From Candidatus Mediterraneibacter excrementigallinarum (GTDB taxonomy: Bacteria; Bacillota; Clostridia; Lachnospirales; Lachnospiraceae), in the NCBI GenBank assembly GCA_019120075.1, contig DWVT01000204.1:1-61915 (forward strand): 61,915 nucleotides of DNA, read 5' to 3'. Of the stretch, positions 1 through 10,088 are shown one piece after another. Made by a program: the position numbers and the translations under genes. Position 1 is the first letter of the stretch; each line of letters begins with the position of its first letter. The notes beneath the pieces were generated by a model that was not told where the DNA came from, ran no database searches, and saw nothing but the letters and a program-made list of their open reading frames with translations.

Positions 1-493
1 TCAGCTCCAGCGCATCTGACAGCACCTTCAGGTCCTGGGCGTTAAACGGCGTCACCCTCTTGGTCAGGAGATAGCCGTTACATATTCCGAGGAACAGCCA
101 GAATACACTGAGCAGGATCCTGGCGAATGTCCTTCTTCGCACCAGATACACGATGGAAAATGTCGCAAAGATCAAAAACGCATTATACAGAAATACCAGC
201 GGCGTTCCCACCATATAGTCCCATGCCTCGAAAAAGGAAAGTCTGGATATCAGCTCAATGAGAAAATTGATGACGCAGGCGAGCAGAAAATGCAGCGGAA
301 GAGACAGCCGGTTCATCCATTTGTACACCGGCTGCAGCATTTTTGCTGTCTTGCTGTTCCGGCGCTCTTCCAGGATCTTCTGACGCCGCTCCTTTTTCTC
401 TTTAAAGTGTCTCTTTATATCTTCTTTCTTCAGATGTCTGACTTTGACAAAAAATCCCTTAATATCAGGCTTTCTGATATGAATGCGTTTCAT
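1..493 (-). CDS. LTA synthase-like sulfatase-family protein, N-terminal part (cut by window edge)
   Basis: Only the first 164 codons are visible; the gene continues past base 1. A basic, Lys/Arg-rich cytoplasmic head of about 60 residues is followed by alternating hydrophobic segments (for example around LPLHFLLACVINFLIEL and TPLVFLYNAFLIFATFSIVY) and a conserved-looking RVTPFNAQDLK stretch. This layout matches the N-terminal membrane domain of lipoteichoic-acid-synthase-like proteins of Lachnospiraceae, whose C-terminal sulfatase-fold domain would lie outside the window. The family transfers glycerol-phosphate or similar groups at the outer membrane face. The start ATG at 493 follows AGAGGT. 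The catalytic domain is unseen, so the call rests on family resemblance of the membrane part. Confidence 0.6.
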   Translation of the reverse strand, partial: MKRIHIRKPDIKGFFVKVRHLKKEDIKRHFKEKKERRQKILEERRNSKTAKMLQPVYKWMNRLSLPLHFLLACVINFLIELISRLSFFEAWDYMVGTPLVFLYNAFLIFATFSIVYLVRRRTFARILLSVFWLFLGICNGYLLTKRVTPFNAQDLKVLSDALEL

Positions 494-521
494 TTATGAC
501 CTCTTTTCTAACCTGCAGGCC

Positions 522-3170
522 TTATTTTTGCAGGCCTGCCATCCTCTCTTTTACCTGAGCGAGCATCTGGGTATATTTCTCCAGCTTGTCGCGTTCCTCC
601 TGCACTTTCGCCTCAGGAGCCTTGCTCACGAATTTTTCGTTTGCGAGCATCCCCTCTGCCCGCTTGATCTCTTTTGTCAGTCTCTCTTCTTCCTTTTTCA
701 GCCTCTCGCGTTCCTGTTCGAAGTCAACCAGCTCTTCCATCGGCAGATAGACTACCGCATCCGGCACGACGACAGAAACCGCGCTGTCATCCACGCCCTG
801 CTTTGTCTCGCTGATGATGATATCGTTTGCCATCATCAGCGGCATCACAGAATCTTTCATCCCTTCGATACCGGCGCTGATCTCTTTGTCCTCACAGACA
901 ACATAGACTTTTGTCTTTCTGCTGTTGGGCACATCCATTTCAGAACGGGTGTTGCGGATGCCTCTTGTGATGGCTTTCACATGTTCCATCACGTTCTCGT
1001 CTGCCGGGAAATTCCACTCGTCTTTGTACTCCGGCCAGGTGGACATCATCAGGGACTCCTCCTCCGGTACAAGCGCGCTGTAAATCTCTTCTGTGATGAA
1101 CGGCATGAACGGGTGCAGGAGCTTGAGCGCCTGCCCCAGGACTGTCTTCAGTACCCAGAGTACGCAATCTGCGGACGCTTTGTCTTCCTCCGCATGGTAA
1201 ATGCGGTACTTCGCCAGTTCAACATACCAGTCGCAGAACTCATCCCAGATGAAGTCGTAGACTTTCTGTACCGCGATACCCAGCTCAAATTTATCCATGT
1301 TTTCTGTCACATCTTTTGCCAGCGTGTTCACTCTGGAAAGGATCCACTTGTCTGCTGCGTTGAACAGGCTGTGGTCCGGTTCGCTGACGGTCTCATCCTT
1401 CATGTTCATCAGGATGAAACGTGACGCATTCCATACTTTATTTGCAAAGTTACGGCTGGCTTCTACTCTCTCGTTGTAGAAACGCATGTCATTTCCCGGA
1501 GCATTTCCGGTGACGAGTGTCAGCCTCAGCGCATCCGCGCCGTACTTGTCAATGATATCCAGCGGATCGATACCGTTTCCAAGGGACTTACTCATCTTAC
1601 GCCCCTGGGAATCTCTCACCAGACCGTGGATCAGCACCGTGTTGAACGGAGCCTTTCCGGTGTGTTCATATCCGGAGAATACCATTCGGATCACCCAGAA
1701 GAAAATGATGTCATATCCTGTCACCAGCACGTCTGTGGGATAGAAGTAATCGTAATCCTCTGTGTGCTCCGGCCATCCCAACGTGGAGAACGGCCACAGG
1801 GCGGAGGAGAACCATGTATCCAGTGTGTCCTCATCCTGTGTAAAGTGAGTGCATCCGCAGTGCGGACACTTCTCTGGCATTCCCTTTGAGACGACCACTT
1901 CACCGCATTCGTCGCAGTAATATGCCGGGATTCTGTGCCCCCACCAAATCTGACGGGAGATACACCAGTCCTTGATGTTCTCCAGCCAGTGAAGGTAGAT
2001 CTTGTTGAACCGCTCCGGCACAAACCTGAGCTCGCCTTTTTCCAGAGCCGCGATCGCCGGTTTTGCCAGTTCTTCCATCTTCACGAACCACTGCTGCTTG
2101 ATCAGAGGCTCCACAGTAGTACCGCATCTGTCATGAGTTCCGACCGCATGCATGTGGGGAACGACCTTTACAAGATATCCCTGTTCCTCCAGATCTTTCA
2201 CGATTGCTTTTCTCGCCTCATAGCGGTCCATTCCCGCGTATTTTCCGCCATTCTCATTGATCGTGGCGTCATCGTTCATGATATTGATCTCTTCCAGGTT
2301 GTGGCGCTTTCCTACCTCAAAGTCATTCGGATCATGAGCCGGTGTGATCTTCACGGCGCCGGTTCCGAATTCTTTGTCCACATAGTAGTCCGCCACGATC
2401 GGGATCTCACGGCCTACCAGTGGAAGAATCACGTTCTTTCCTACAATGTCTTTGTATCTCTCGTCATCCGGGTGTACCGCGATCGCCGTATCTCCCAGCA
2501 TGGTCTCCGGACGTGTGGTCGCGATTTCAAGGAACCGGTCCGTTCCCACGATCGGATATTTGATATGCCAGAAGTGTCCTTCCTGGTCCTCATGCACCAC
2601 TTCCGCATCGGAAAGGGATGTCTTACATTTCGGACACCAGTTGATGATCCTGGATCCTTTGTAAATGTATCCCTTCTTATATAAATTAATGAAAACTTCT
2701 TCAACAGCTTTGGAACATCCCTCGTCCATGGTAAAACGCTCTCTGTCCCAGTCACAGGATACGCCCAGTTTCTTCAACTGTTCCTCGATCGTTCCCGCGT
2801 ACTCCTCTTTCCACTGCCAGGTTCTCTTCAGGAAGCCTTCTCTTCCCAGCTCTTTCTTGTCGATTCCCTCTTCTTTAAGCTGGTTGGTCACCTTCACCTC
2901 TGTGGAGATCGCCGCATGGTCTGTTCCGGGGATCCACAGGGCATTGTATCCTTCCATTCTCTTATAACGGATCAGGATATCCTGGAGCGTGTTGTCCAGA
3001 GCATGGCCCATGTGAAGCTTTCCTGTGATGTTCGGAGGCGGCATTACCGTTGTGAACGGTTTTCTGCTCCGGTCCACCTCGGCGTGGAAATACTTGTTCT
3101 CACACCATTTATCGTACAGTTTTTTCTCGATCTTCTTCGGATCATAAGTCTTTTCCAATTCCTTGCTCAT
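522..3170 (-). CDS. valS: Valine-tRNA ligase
   Basis: Class I aminoacyl-tRNA synthetase (about 882 residues) charging tRNA-Val in the cytoplasm. The HIGH-type motif is HMGH at residues 53-56 within [13 protein letters not shown], the KMSKS loop is present ([14 protein letters not shown]), and the central editing domain holds two Cys-rich zinc-like patches (CPKC; CDECGE with CPHCGC). The C-terminal roughly 70 residues are a charged coiled coil ([12 protein letters not shown]) typical of ValRS. I chose the ATG at 3170, not the upstream in-frame ATG at 3209, because GGAGGAAACG sits directly before it. It is transcribed from a T-box leader, so expression should follow uncharged tRNA-Val. Confidence 0.97.
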   Translation of the reverse strand: MSKELEKTYDPKKIEKKLYDKWCENKYFHAEVDRSRKPFTTVMPPPNITGKLHMGHALDNTLQDILIRYKRMEGYNALWIPGTDHAAISTEVKVTNQLKEEGIDKKELGREGFLKRTWQWKEEYAGTIEEQLKKLGVSCDWDRERFTMDEGCSKAVEEVFINLYKKGYIYKGSRIINWCPKCKTSLSDAEVVHEDQEGHFWHIKYPIVGTDRFLEIATTRPETMLGDTAIAVHPDDERYKDIVGKNVILPLVGREIPIVADYYVDKEFGTGAVKITPAHDPNDFEVGKRHNLEEINIMNDDATINENGGKYAGMDRYEARKAIVKDLEEQGYLVKVVPHMHAVGTHDRCGTTVEPLIKQQWFVKMEELAKPAIAALEKGELRFVPERFNKIYLHWLENIKDWCISRQIWWGHRIPAYYCDECGEVVVSKGMPEKCPHCGCTHFTQDEDTLDTWFSSALWPFSTLGWPEHTEDYDYFYPTDVLVTGYDIIFFWVIRMVFSGYEHTGKAPFNTVLIHGLVRDSQGRKMSKSLGNGIDPLDIIDKYGADALRLTLVTGNAPGNDMRFYNERVEASRNFANKVWNASRFILMNMKDETVSEPDHSLFNAADKWILSRVNTLAKDVTENMDKFELGIAVQKVYDFIWDEFCDWYVELAKYRIYHAEEDKASADCVLWVLKTVLGQALKLLHPFMPFITEEIYSALVPEEESLMMSTWPEYKDEWNFPADENVMEHVKAITRGIRNTRSEMDVPNSRKTKVYVVCEDKEISAGIEGMKDSVMPLMMANDIIISETKQGVDDSAVSVVVPDAVVYLPMEELVDFEQERERLKKEEERLTKEIKRAEGMLANEKFVSKAPEAKVQEERDKLEKYTQMLAQVKERMAGLQK

Positions 3171-3281
3171 CGTTTCCTCCTTGTTCGCCCTCATAAATTT
3201 TACTGTCACTTCACAGGCTGCCCGGTCTCTCTGCCGTTTCCGCCGTATCTGTGTTCACGGTTTTTTCACACTTTTTCCCAA

Positions 3282-3310
3282 AGAAAAAGCCCTTTACTTC
3301 TGTAAAGGGC
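3282..3310 (-). terminator. T-box terminator hairpin upstream of valS
   Basis: Minus-strand stem GCCCTTTAC / GTAAAGGGC with a short loop, followed by a TTTTTCTT tract, immediately downstream of the T-box core. The 5' arm can alternatively pair within the T-box antiterminator, as expected for a regulated attenuator. Confidence 0.9.
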
Positions 3311-3680
3311 GAAAATTCCGCGGTACCACCTTATTTCATGCGTATACTTTCTAAAATGCTGCACGCCGTGCCTTGCATTTAAGCCGCTGCAATATATTTA
3401 ATATATTTTCAGCGCTTTCGTCACTTTCAGCGCAACCCGCGCATACGCATCTCTCCGGTCCTGTAACGTGGACCACTACGGGATTCCCTATCCTGCAGGC
3501 TGCTCTTTTCTCTCAAAGCCCCCTGCCTTTTCAGAAACCCGGTTCAGAAGCTACCTTCCATCATCCTTTTCCCGAGCCGCCTTCCAGCCGGAAACTCTCC
3601 GGGCAGCCCTCTCTGTCGGCAGTGACGATGTACTCCTCTTCCTCAGCACCTTTTACAGATATGTTAACAAAAAATTAACT
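3282..3680 (-). promoter_or_regulatory. T-box leader of valS
   Basis: On the minus strand the transcript carries the T-box core AAGGTGGTACCGCGG at 3318-3332, followed directly by an intrinsic terminator. Upstream, the AGGAGTA-type 5' portion of stem I can be seen around 3625-3635. The roughly 400-nt leader precedes valS with no other gene. T-box RNAs bind a specific uncharged tRNA and switch from terminator to antiterminator. I did not resolve the specifier codon with confidence; valine is inferred from the downstream gene. Confidence 0.93.
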
Positions 3681-3687
3681 ATCAAAT

Positions 3688-3716
3688 ACTATAGACGTAA
3701 GATGCTGATTTGTCAA
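3688..3716 (-). promoter_or_regulatory. Sigma-A promoter of the valS T-box transcript
   Basis: TTGACA (3711-3716) and TATAGT (3688-3693) are separated by exactly 17 bases on the minus strand, placing the transcript start near 3680, just before the T-box leader. Confidence 0.88.
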
Positions 3717-3739
3717 GATATTTAGATAATCTTAAGAAC

Positions 3740-4540
3740 TCACTCTTCCTGCATATCCTGTATCATCTCCACGATATCGTACCCGTAGTTCTCTCCCGTC
3801 GCCCAGCCGACTCCTTCCGGATTCTCCTGCTGCCCCAGCCATTCCACGTAGGGTGCTGCGCCTTTCTTCACATACTCATACCTGTCATCCACGCATTCCT
3901 GTTCCAGGGCGTCCGTCGTTGCATAAGCCTTGAGATGCTGGATCTGCGCACGCACTCCTGTCCGTACGTCAGGATAGGAATTTCCCGGGACTCCGCCTCC
4001 GGTCGTACCCAGCCCCGCAAAGTTGAACTGCTCTATGGAAGCGTCGCCTCCATATTGAAGAAACCCTGTCTCCTTCATGGTCTGGGCAAAAGCCACCTCC
4101 GGGCGCACGCCTTCCGCTGACGCCTCGTCATAATAAATCTGGCAGAAGGTCTCAATGGAATCTGCTCCGCCTTCTGACAGTTCTTCCGAAGGATAAGTCT
4201 CTCCGGAATCATTGAAATAATCCACCATCTCCTGTACTGTGATATCGCTGCCGCCCATGATAGGATACTGTCCTCCGTTGCTTTCCGACACCTCAGAGCT
4301 TTCATCCCCGGCATTTTTATCCGCTCCCGAATCCTCTTTCTCTGATCCGGCAGTCCCCGGCTCACTCACTGCCCTTTCCTGCGCTTCTCGCCGTTCCGTA
4401 AAAGCGTCCGCACCCCCGGCAAAGGCAAGCGCCGCCACAAGAAATACTGCAAGTCCCGCTTCTATATATAATCGGATCCGTTCTTTTTCTTTCTTTGTAA
4501 AATTTCTTTTCTTCAATATACTAAATCCACCCTGATACAT
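3740..4540 (-). CDS. Membrane-anchored N-acetylglucosaminidase (glucosaminidase domain)
   Basis: A 266-residue protein: basic cytoplasmic head, one membrane segment at about 24-46, an acidic/Ser-rich linker to about 105, then a glucosaminidase (GH73/LytG-like) domain. Visible family features are the helix with VAFAQTMKETGFLQYGGD (catalytic Glu in MKETGF), NFAGLGTTGGGVPG and the YPDVRTGVRAQIQHLKAYA stretch. It would act on peptidoglycan at the outer membrane face during growth or division. AAGAGAAAAC precedes the start at 4540, a mediocre ribosome site. It is a single gene between the valS leader and the ABC importer terminator. The enzyme family is clear; its physiological role is not. Confidence 0.85.
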   Translation of the reverse strand: MYQGGFSILKKRNFTKKEKERIRLYIEAGLAVFLVAALAFAGGADAFTERREAQERAVSEPGTAGSEKEDSGADKNAGDESSEVSESNGGQYPIMGGSDITVQEMVDYFNDSGETYPSEELSEGGADSIETFCQIYYDEASAEGVRPEVAFAQTMKETGFLQYGGDASIEQFNFAGLGTTGGGVPGNSYPDVRTGVRAQIQHLKAYATTDALEQECVDDRYEYVKKGAAPYVEWLGQQENPEGVGWATGENYGYDIVEMIQDMQEE

Positions 4541-4588
4541 GTTTTCTCTTCTTATTTATTATACAGTATATTCCCCTATAAAACAGAA

Positions 4589-4618
4589 AGAACAGGCAGA
4601 AAATATCCTGCCTGTTCT
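4589..4618 (-). terminator. Terminator after the rhamnose-type ABC importer operon
   Basis: Perfect 11-bp arms AGAACAGGCAG / CTGCCTGTTCT around an 8-nt loop, followed on the minus strand by TTCTGTTTTAT. It lies about 90 bp downstream of the binding-protein gene. Confidence 0.85.
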
Positions 4619-4652
4619 TTCTGTTCTTTATGTCAGTATACAGATTTCATCC

Positions 4653-4693
4653 GGACCTGCCTCTTTTGCAAAAGGGCCTGTCCCCTTTGTCAC
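4653..4693. repeat. Intergenic palindromic repeat, copy A
   Basis: Interrupted palindrome centred on TTTTGCAAAA with GGACCTG / CCTGTCC flanks. Relatives occur at 36499-36537, 44948-44991 and, more diverged, 53821-53862. Each copy lies just past a gene end, so it may serve as an RNA end or processing hairpin, or be a REP-like element. Confidence 0.65.
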
Positions 4694-4706
4694 ATATGTG
4701 TATCTC

Positions 4707-5900
4707 TTACAGAACGTCGATCCACTCTTCCATGTTATCTTTGGAGAAGATGAACGGCTCGCCTGCAAGGACAGCTGTTCCGTCGCCGCTCTCATATGCT
4801 TCATATGTAGTAGCCTCGTAATCGCGGAATGCGTCCATCTCGAAGGAAGATCCAACAGATCCGTCAAATCCGTCGTTCATTGCTGCATACTGTGCTGCAC
4901 CTGCAACTGCTCCAAGGTGAATAACATCCCACAGCATCATGTATGGGCAAACATAATCAAATGCGTTCTCATCTGCACTGTTCGGCATGAAAGACTGCAT
5001 CTCAGAAGGAATTCCAAGTCCTGTCAGCTCGATCTCGCTGTTTGCAGATTTCAGAGCCTGGCCTGCTGCTGCGATACCAACTGTCGTCGGGGAAATGATA
5101 CAGTCAACAGAGTTCTCAGCGATGAATGCCTGAGCCTGTGTCGTAGACTCTGTCAGGTCATCGTTACCATACTTGATATCAAGTTCCGGGCTGACCTTTC
5201 CGGCATACATGTCTTTCTCAAGCTCAACTCTCATTGCATCGATCCAGGAGTTCTGTACCGGTGTGTCGATGGATGCGGAAAGAACACCTAATTTAATCTC
5301 ATCGCCAGAATAGTTAGGAAGTTCTGCTGCGAGTGTCTCTTCCATCTTTCCGTCTCCCGGATAATCAATACCCAGTGTGATCAGGACGCCTGCCTGTACC
5401 AGATAGGAACCGATTGCCTGTACTTCTGCCTGGTTCACATGGCAGATACGATACTCCGGATTCGCCTCGGAGTCAACGGATACAATCGGGATACCTGCAT
5501 CCTGTGCTCTCTTGAACACTTCGTCATATCCTGCATCTCCGTTTGTGGAAATCGTGATGGAGGCAACTTTCTGTGTAATCAGCTCATCCAGCATCTGTAC
5601 CTGTGCTGCAACTGTTGTCTCAGCCGGGCTCTGATAGCTTGTCTTCTCACCTTTTCCTTCCAGGTACTCTGAGAATCCCTCATACATAAGGTCTCCGAAT
5701 GAGTTTCCTGTTGACTTGAACATGAAGACGTGAGCACCTTCCAGATCTCCGCCGCCACCGCTGCTCGTCGTTGCAGCCGCGTCTCCGCCTGCTGCCGCGT
5801 CTCCGGCATCACCTGTAGATGTGGTCGTGCTGCATCCTGCCAGTGATAAGAGCATAGCTGCGCTCATCCCCATTGCCGCCAGTCTTTTCCAGTTTTTCAT
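4707..5900 (-). CDS. Sugar ABC transporter substrate-binding lipoprotein (RhaS type, L-rhamnose/deoxyhexose)
   Basis: A 397-residue lipoprotein with signal peptide and lipobox LAGC (Cys at about 23), then a Gly/Ala/Ser linker and a periplasmic-binding-protein type I fold. The stretches TAAQVQMLDELITQKV-like, SVDSEANPEYRICHVNQAE and DCIISPTTVGIAAAGQAL resemble rhamnose (RhaS) and AI-2 (LsrB) binding proteins more than ribose ones. It would be tethered outside the membrane and feed the two permeases encoded upstream. GGAGGAAAG precedes the start. It is the last gene of a four-gene operon. Rhamnose as ligand is inferred from similarity and the surrounding rhamnose genes; fucose is possible. Confidence 0.85.
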   Translation of the reverse strand: MKNWKRLAAMGMSAAMLLSLAGCSTTTSTGDAGDAAAGGDAAATTSSGGGGDLEGAHVFMFKSTGNSFGDLMYEGFSEYLEGKGEKTSYQSPAETTVAAQVQMLDELITQKVASITISTNGDAGYDEVFKRAQDAGIPIVSVDSEANPEYRICHVNQAEVQAIGSYLVQAGVLITLGIDYPGDGKMEETLAAELPNYSGDEIKLGVLSASIDTPVQNSWIDAMRVELEKDMYAGKVSPELDIKYGNDDLTESTTQAQAFIAENSVDCIISPTTVGIAAAGQALKSANSEIELTGLGIPSEMQSFMPNSADENAFDYVCPYMMLWDVIHLGAVAGAAQYAAMNDGFDGSVGSSFEMDAFRDYEATTYEAYESGDGTAVLAGEPFIFSKDNMEEWIDVL

Positions 5901-5999
5901 ATTACTTTCCTCCTTTTCTTCTCGGGCAGTTCCTTTTCTGCCTCGTTCTATTATAAACAGCCACCTGCTGTTTATATCCTGTTGATGATCCAGAATCTG

Positions 6000-7274
6000 C
6001 TATTTAGCCGCGAAACGTTCTTTCGCTTTTTTCTGGTCGTCACGCTGCTCAGACAGCCAGACCTCTGTCTGCTTCTTGCACTCTCTCTGAAGAGAAGCAA
6101 TCTTGTCCTCGCACTTCTTGATTTTTGCATTTTTATCGGACTCGCTGAGAGTAGTGTCTTTTCTTGTCTCTGCGATCGTCTCCTTTAATGCCTTGACCTC
6201 TTTTGCCGTCTTGACATTGAGTGCCTCTACATTCTTATTTCCTTTGTAGATAAATTTCAGTTTCAGGCTGTCCAGAAGCTGTCTGTTGATGTTCGGGATC
6301 AGAACAGCAATGATCAGGATAAATCCTGTCACGATCTTTCTTGTGTTGGCATCCACGCCCAGAAGTCCGAGCGTATATGTAAGAAATGCCATGATCAGTG
6401 TGGCAATGATCGGTCCGTAGACTTTTCCGCGTCCACCGTTAGTAGATACACCGCCGAGAACACAGATCGCGATCGCCGTCATCTCATATCCGGTACCCAT
6501 TGTGGAAGAAACGCTTCCTCCCATACGTCCTACAAAGAAGATAGATGCAACTCCGCACATTGCGCCCATGATGATGAACACAAGAAGTTTTGTCTTTTTT
6601 ACGTCAATACCGGAATACTGTGCGCATGTCGCATTATTTCCGATGATATACAGCTCTCTTCCGAATTTTGATTTCTGAAGGATGAAGATAAATATCGCAC
6701 CCATGATCAGGAAGAGGATCAGTGCCAGCGGGATTCCTGCGATGTTGAGCCATGCCACAGATGTATAAAAGCTTGGGAAAACTTTCAGTACGTTTACATC
6801 CAGGACGATCTTAACGATACCACGGAAAAGCATGGAGGTCGCGATTGTCACGATAACCGCCGGCATACCGATATATGCCACGCAGAATCCGTTAAATGCA
6901 CCGCACACTGCGCCTGCCAGGATACCGATGATCACACTGAGGATGACCGGAACGCCTGCCTGACAGCAGAGACCTGTCGCCATGGAAGCGAAGATCATAT
7001 TCGCCGCTACAGATACATCAATGTCACCGAGCATAAGGATCAGGATCATGCCCAGCACCAGCGGACACACATCCATTCCGGACTGGATGATCGACTGGAT
7101 CGTACCTCCTGCAAAGTACAGATTCGGTCTGCTCACCATCAGCACTACATTGATCAGGATGAGGATGTAGACCAGTACCATCTCCCAGCTCACTAAAAAC
7201 TTACTAAGATTAAACCCCTGTTTTACTGTAAGGTCCCTTGCGGGAGCCGTGTTTGTATTTTTTTCTCCACTCAT
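6000..7274 (-). CDS. ABC sugar permease (RbsC/RhaQ family) with C-terminal coiled-coil extension
   Basis: A 424-residue polytopic permease of the BPD_transp_2 (ribose/rhamnose) family. About ten hydrophobic segments run to around residue 335, including the family signature EMTAIAICVLGGVSTNGGRGK. The last roughly 80 residues are unusual: a highly charged segment with predicted coiled-coil character (VKALKETIAETRK ... KIASLQRECKKQ) that ordinary members lack. Its start overlaps the preceding permease stop as TGATG, which implies translational coupling. The tail may bind a cytoplasmic partner; that is speculation. Confidence 0.9.
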   Translation of the reverse strand: MSGEKNTNTAPARDLTVKQGFNLSKFLVSWEMVLVYILILINVVLMVSRPNLYFAGGTIQSIIQSGMDVCPLVLGMILILMLGDIDVSVAANMIFASMATGLCCQAGVPVILSVIIGILAGAVCGAFNGFCVAYIGMPAVIVTIATSMLFRGIVKIVLDVNVLKVFPSFYTSVAWLNIAGIPLALILFLIMGAIFIFILQKSKFGRELYIIGNNATCAQYSGIDVKKTKLLVFIIMGAMCGVASIFFVGRMGGSVSSTMGTGYEMTAIAICVLGGVSTNGGRGKVYGPIIATLIMAFLTYTLGLLGVDANTRKIVTGFILIIAVLIPNINRQLLDSLKLKFIYKGNKNVEALNVKTAKEVKALKETIAETRKDTTLSESDKNAKIKKCEDKIASLQRECKKQTEVWLSEQRDDQKKAKERFAAK

Positions 7275-8281
7275 CAGATCAAAGCACTCCTTTCTTTCAG
7301 AGCCCGCTTCGCAGCAGAGCGTTCAGTAAAGATATTCAGGGCAACGGCTGCTATGATGATCGCACCCTGGATCGCATCGGACCATACACTCAGACCCGGA
7401 AGGAGGCTGATGAAGTATGTAATGACCGCCATCATCAGGAACCCGATGATCACACCGTCTACTTTTCCTTTTCCTCCGGTGATGCTTACACCTCCGAGGA
7501 TACAGATCGCGATTGCAGTCATTTCATAGGAGTCACCGATACTGTAACTGCATGTTGCATAGTTTGCTGTGTAAAGCATTCCCGCAAGACCTGCCATCAT
7601 ACCGCAGATCGTCATGGCAAGGAATGTAACCCTCGCTTCTTTGATACCTGCGACCTGTGAGGATTCTCTGTTTGTACCGATCGCGTAGATGCGGCGTCCT
7701 CTCCTTGTATAACCAAGGAAGATGATCGCGAGGATAAAGACGATGATCAGAATCCATAGGATGGACGGAAGCCCGATGATCTTCTTAGTTGCAAATGCCT
7801 GATATCCTTCTGTAAACTGGTGCGGGAACCACCATTCTCCGCCGCTGAACAGGAAGGAGAATCCGCGGAACGCGTACATCGTACCAAGCGTGGCGATCAT
7901 CGGAACCATCTTGAAATATCCGACGATCAGACCATTGAACGCACCGCAGATGATACCGATCACCAGCGCCAGCAGAATCCATACAATCGAAGGTACATCC
8001 GGATTTTCTGCCATCAGTCTGCAGCAGACAACACCGCTCAGTGAAAGTATCGCACCGATGGAAATATCGATTCCGCCGGTAAGGATGACCATCATCTCTC
8101 CTATTGCAAGGAGTCCGTATACTGCGTTGTTCTGCAGCATGTTCACAATAGAATTCACAGAGTACATGGACGGCGTGATGATCGCCGCTATGATCAGAAG
8201 CACGATAAGCCCGAGAACGAGGCCGAAGTTTCTGCTCTCTGTGATCTTGGAAATCATTGATTTATTCTTATTTACTCCCAT
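7274..8281 (-). CDS. ABC sugar permease (RbsC/RhaP family)
   Basis: A 335-residue membrane protein with about ten hydrophobic segments and the family signature EMTAIAICILGGVSITGGKGK. Together with the next permease it would form the membrane channel of the importer. The two permeases share the signature but differ elsewhere, as in heterodimeric RhaP/RhaQ pairs. The start at 8281 lies 2 nt after the ATPase stop, so the operon is tightly packed. Of ordinary length for the family, unlike its partner. Confidence 0.92.
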   Translation of the reverse strand: MGVNKNKSMISKITESRNFGLVLGLIVLLIIAAIITPSMYSVNSIVNMLQNNAVYGLLAIGEMMVILTGGIDISIGAILSLSGVVCCRLMAENPDVPSIVWILLALVIGIICGAFNGLIVGYFKMVPMIATLGTMYAFRGFSFLFSGGEWWFPHQFTEGYQAFATKKIIGLPSILWILIIVFILAIIFLGYTRRGRRIYAIGTNRESSQVAGIKEARVTFLAMTICGMMAGLAGMLYTANYATCSYSIGDSYEMTAIAICILGGVSITGGKGKVDGVIIGFLMMAVITYFISLLPGLSVWSDAIQGAIIIAAVALNIFTERSAAKRALKERSALI

Positions 8282-8283
8282 TC

Positions 8284-9801
8284 TCAGCTCGCCCTCCCAT
8301 CATTGTGTTTATCATCATGTTTCAGTGATGCCTCGAGGATCATCTCCTGCGTTGTCCCGTCAGACTCAAACTGTCCTGCAACACGGCCGTTTCTCATGAC
8401 AACGATCCGGTCAGCCATACCCAGTACTTCCGGCATCTCCGAGGATACCATGATGATGGCATAACCGTTCGCGGTCAGTTCGTTCATGATCTCATAGATC
8501 GAATATTTGGCTCCGACATCAATACCTTTTGTCGGCTCATCCAGGATCAGAACCTTCAGATCGCAGTTCAGCAGCTTCGCGAACACAACCTTCTGCTGGT
8601 TACCGCCTGACAGTGAGGACGGCGGTGCGCTGATATCCTTTGCTTTCAGCTGGATCTTCTGGCACAGCTCGATCGCTGTTTTTTCCTCTGAAGCCACATC
8701 CAGCTTTCCACCTTTAATGAATTTATTCATATTTGCGGAAGATACATTCTGGTAGATCGGCAGTTCGTTAATCAACCCCTGTGTCTGCCTGTCCTCGGGG
8801 AGAAGTCCGATTCCCAGTTTCAGAGCGTCTATCGGGCTCTTGATCTTTACATCTTTTCCCTCGAACTCGATGGATCCGCTGTCCGGATTCATGATTCCGA
8901 AGATATTCTGGCAGACCTCTGTACGACCTGCACCAACCAGACCGGTAAGGGCCAGGATCTCGCCTTTTCTTACATCAAAGGATACATTTTTAAAATATCC
9001 TTCCTTAGATATATTCTTGACTTTCAGTATCGTCTCACCAATTTTCGCGTTCTTTGGCGGATACATCTGTGTCAGTTCACGTCCTACCATCGCTGCGATT
9101 AGCTTCTGGTTGGAGATCTTGTCCACATCCCAGCATCCTATGTACTTGGAATCACGGAATACGGTGACCCTCGTTGCAAGACGGTACATATCCTCAAACT
9201 TATGTGTAATGAAGATAATGGAAACGCCCTCGTCTCTCAGCCGCTCCGTGATCTGATACAGTTCTTCACACTCTCTTCTGGAAAGCGATGCCGTCGGCTC
9301 GTCCATGATCAGGATTCTCGCATCCCTTGAAAGAGCTTTTGCGATCTCGACCAGCTGCTGCTGTGCAACAGAAAGTGTACTCATCGGTTTTGAAACATCA
9401 ATGTTTTTGCTCAGAGGCTCGATCAGCTCTTTCGCCTTTTTCGTCATCAGCTTCCAGTTGTAGAGTCCGACTTTGTTCTTGATCTCCTGCCCCATGAAAA
9501 TATTCTCTGTGACAGACAGGTCAGGAAATGCCGTAACATGCTGATAGATTGCGGCAATTCCCAGTTTTGCGGAATCTTCTGTGGAGCGGAGGGTGATCTT
9601 CTCGCCTTCGAGCAGCATCATTCCGCTGTCCGGCTGATGTACGCCCGTGATTACTTTAATGAATGTAGATTTTCCGGCTCCATTCTCTCCCATGAGCGCA
9701 TGGATCTCGCCTTTTTTCAACTGAAAATGTACCCCGTCAAGAGCAGTGACTCCGCCAAAGGTTTTTACGACATCTTTCAGCTCCAAGATATACTCACTCA
9801 T
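8284..9801 (-). CDS. ABC sugar importer ATP-binding protein, two ATPase domains (RhaT/RbsA type)
   Basis: A 505-residue cytoplasmic ATPase with two tandem ABC domains. The first has Walker A GENGAGKST, signature LSVAQQQL and Walker B ILIMDEPTASLS; the second has a degenerate Walker A (GLVGAGRTE), as usual in CUT2 ATPases, and signature LSGGNQQK. It is the first gene of the importer operon. An inverted repeat GTGTGACCACAC at 9824-9835 lies just upstream and could be an operator or part of the leader. No strong -35/-10 pair was seen, which would suit activation by the divergent AraC regulator. Confidence 0.94.
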   Translation of the reverse strand: MSEYILELKDVVKTFGGVTALDGVHFQLKKGEIHALMGENGAGKSTFIKVITGVHQPDSGMMLLEGEKITLRSTEDSAKLGIAAIYQHVTAFPDLSVTENIFMGQEIKNKVGLYNWKLMTKKAKELIEPLSKNIDVSKPMSTLSVAQQQLVEIAKALSRDARILIMDEPTASLSRRECEELYQITERLRDEGVSIIFITHKFEDMYRLATRVTVFRDSKYIGCWDVDKISNQKLIAAMVGRELTQMYPPKNAKIGETILKVKNISKEGYFKNVSFDVRKGEILALTGLVGAGRTEVCQNIFGIMNPDSGSIEFEGKDVKIKSPIDALKLGIGLLPEDRQTQGLINELPIYQNVSSANMNKFIKGGKLDVASEEKTAIELCQKIQLKAKDISAPPSSLSGGNQQKVVFAKLLNCDLKVLILDEPTKGIDVGAKYSIYEIMNELTANGYAIIMVSSEMPEVLGMADRIVVMRNGRVAGQFESDGTTQEMILEASLKHDDKHNDGRAS

Positions 9802-9943
9802 CTCTTTTCCCCTTTCTCCTGTTGTGTGACCACACCATCATGCCATATGGCCGCCGTGTATGTATCTAGTATCATAATTTTTCCTCTAATATTCAATATC
9901 AGAAATTGTTTTTTCATTATCTTTTCTTGTCTTTTTCGCCGAA

Positions 9944-9972
9944 TTGCCTTTTTTCGTCGGAAATGTTATAAT
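9944..9972 (+). promoter_or_regulatory. Promoter of the AraC-family regulator gene
   Basis: TTGCCT (9944-9949) and TATAAT (9967-9972) with a 17-bp spacer; the transcript would start near 9980, about 110 nt before the ATG. Confidence 0.7.
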
Positions 9973-10088
9973 CTTTTATGCAATTTTATGTTTTTTGCAG
10001 CATAATATTTCAAACAATAACTGTCATTTTATATGGTAAACTTTTTATTTTACAAAGAATTTTTATTCATTTTTACGGAGGAATTTTT

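Noticed and set aside
4539..5291. 250-codon plus-strand frame opposite the sugar-binding protein gene
   Set aside because: It is antisense to a clear lipoprotein gene, is Cys-rich and featureless, and is typical of a shadow frame.
9860..9900. Sigma-A promoter for the rhamnose-type importer operon
   Set aside because: TATGAT is present but no -35 lies at acceptable spacing; activator dependence is more likely than a consensus promoter.
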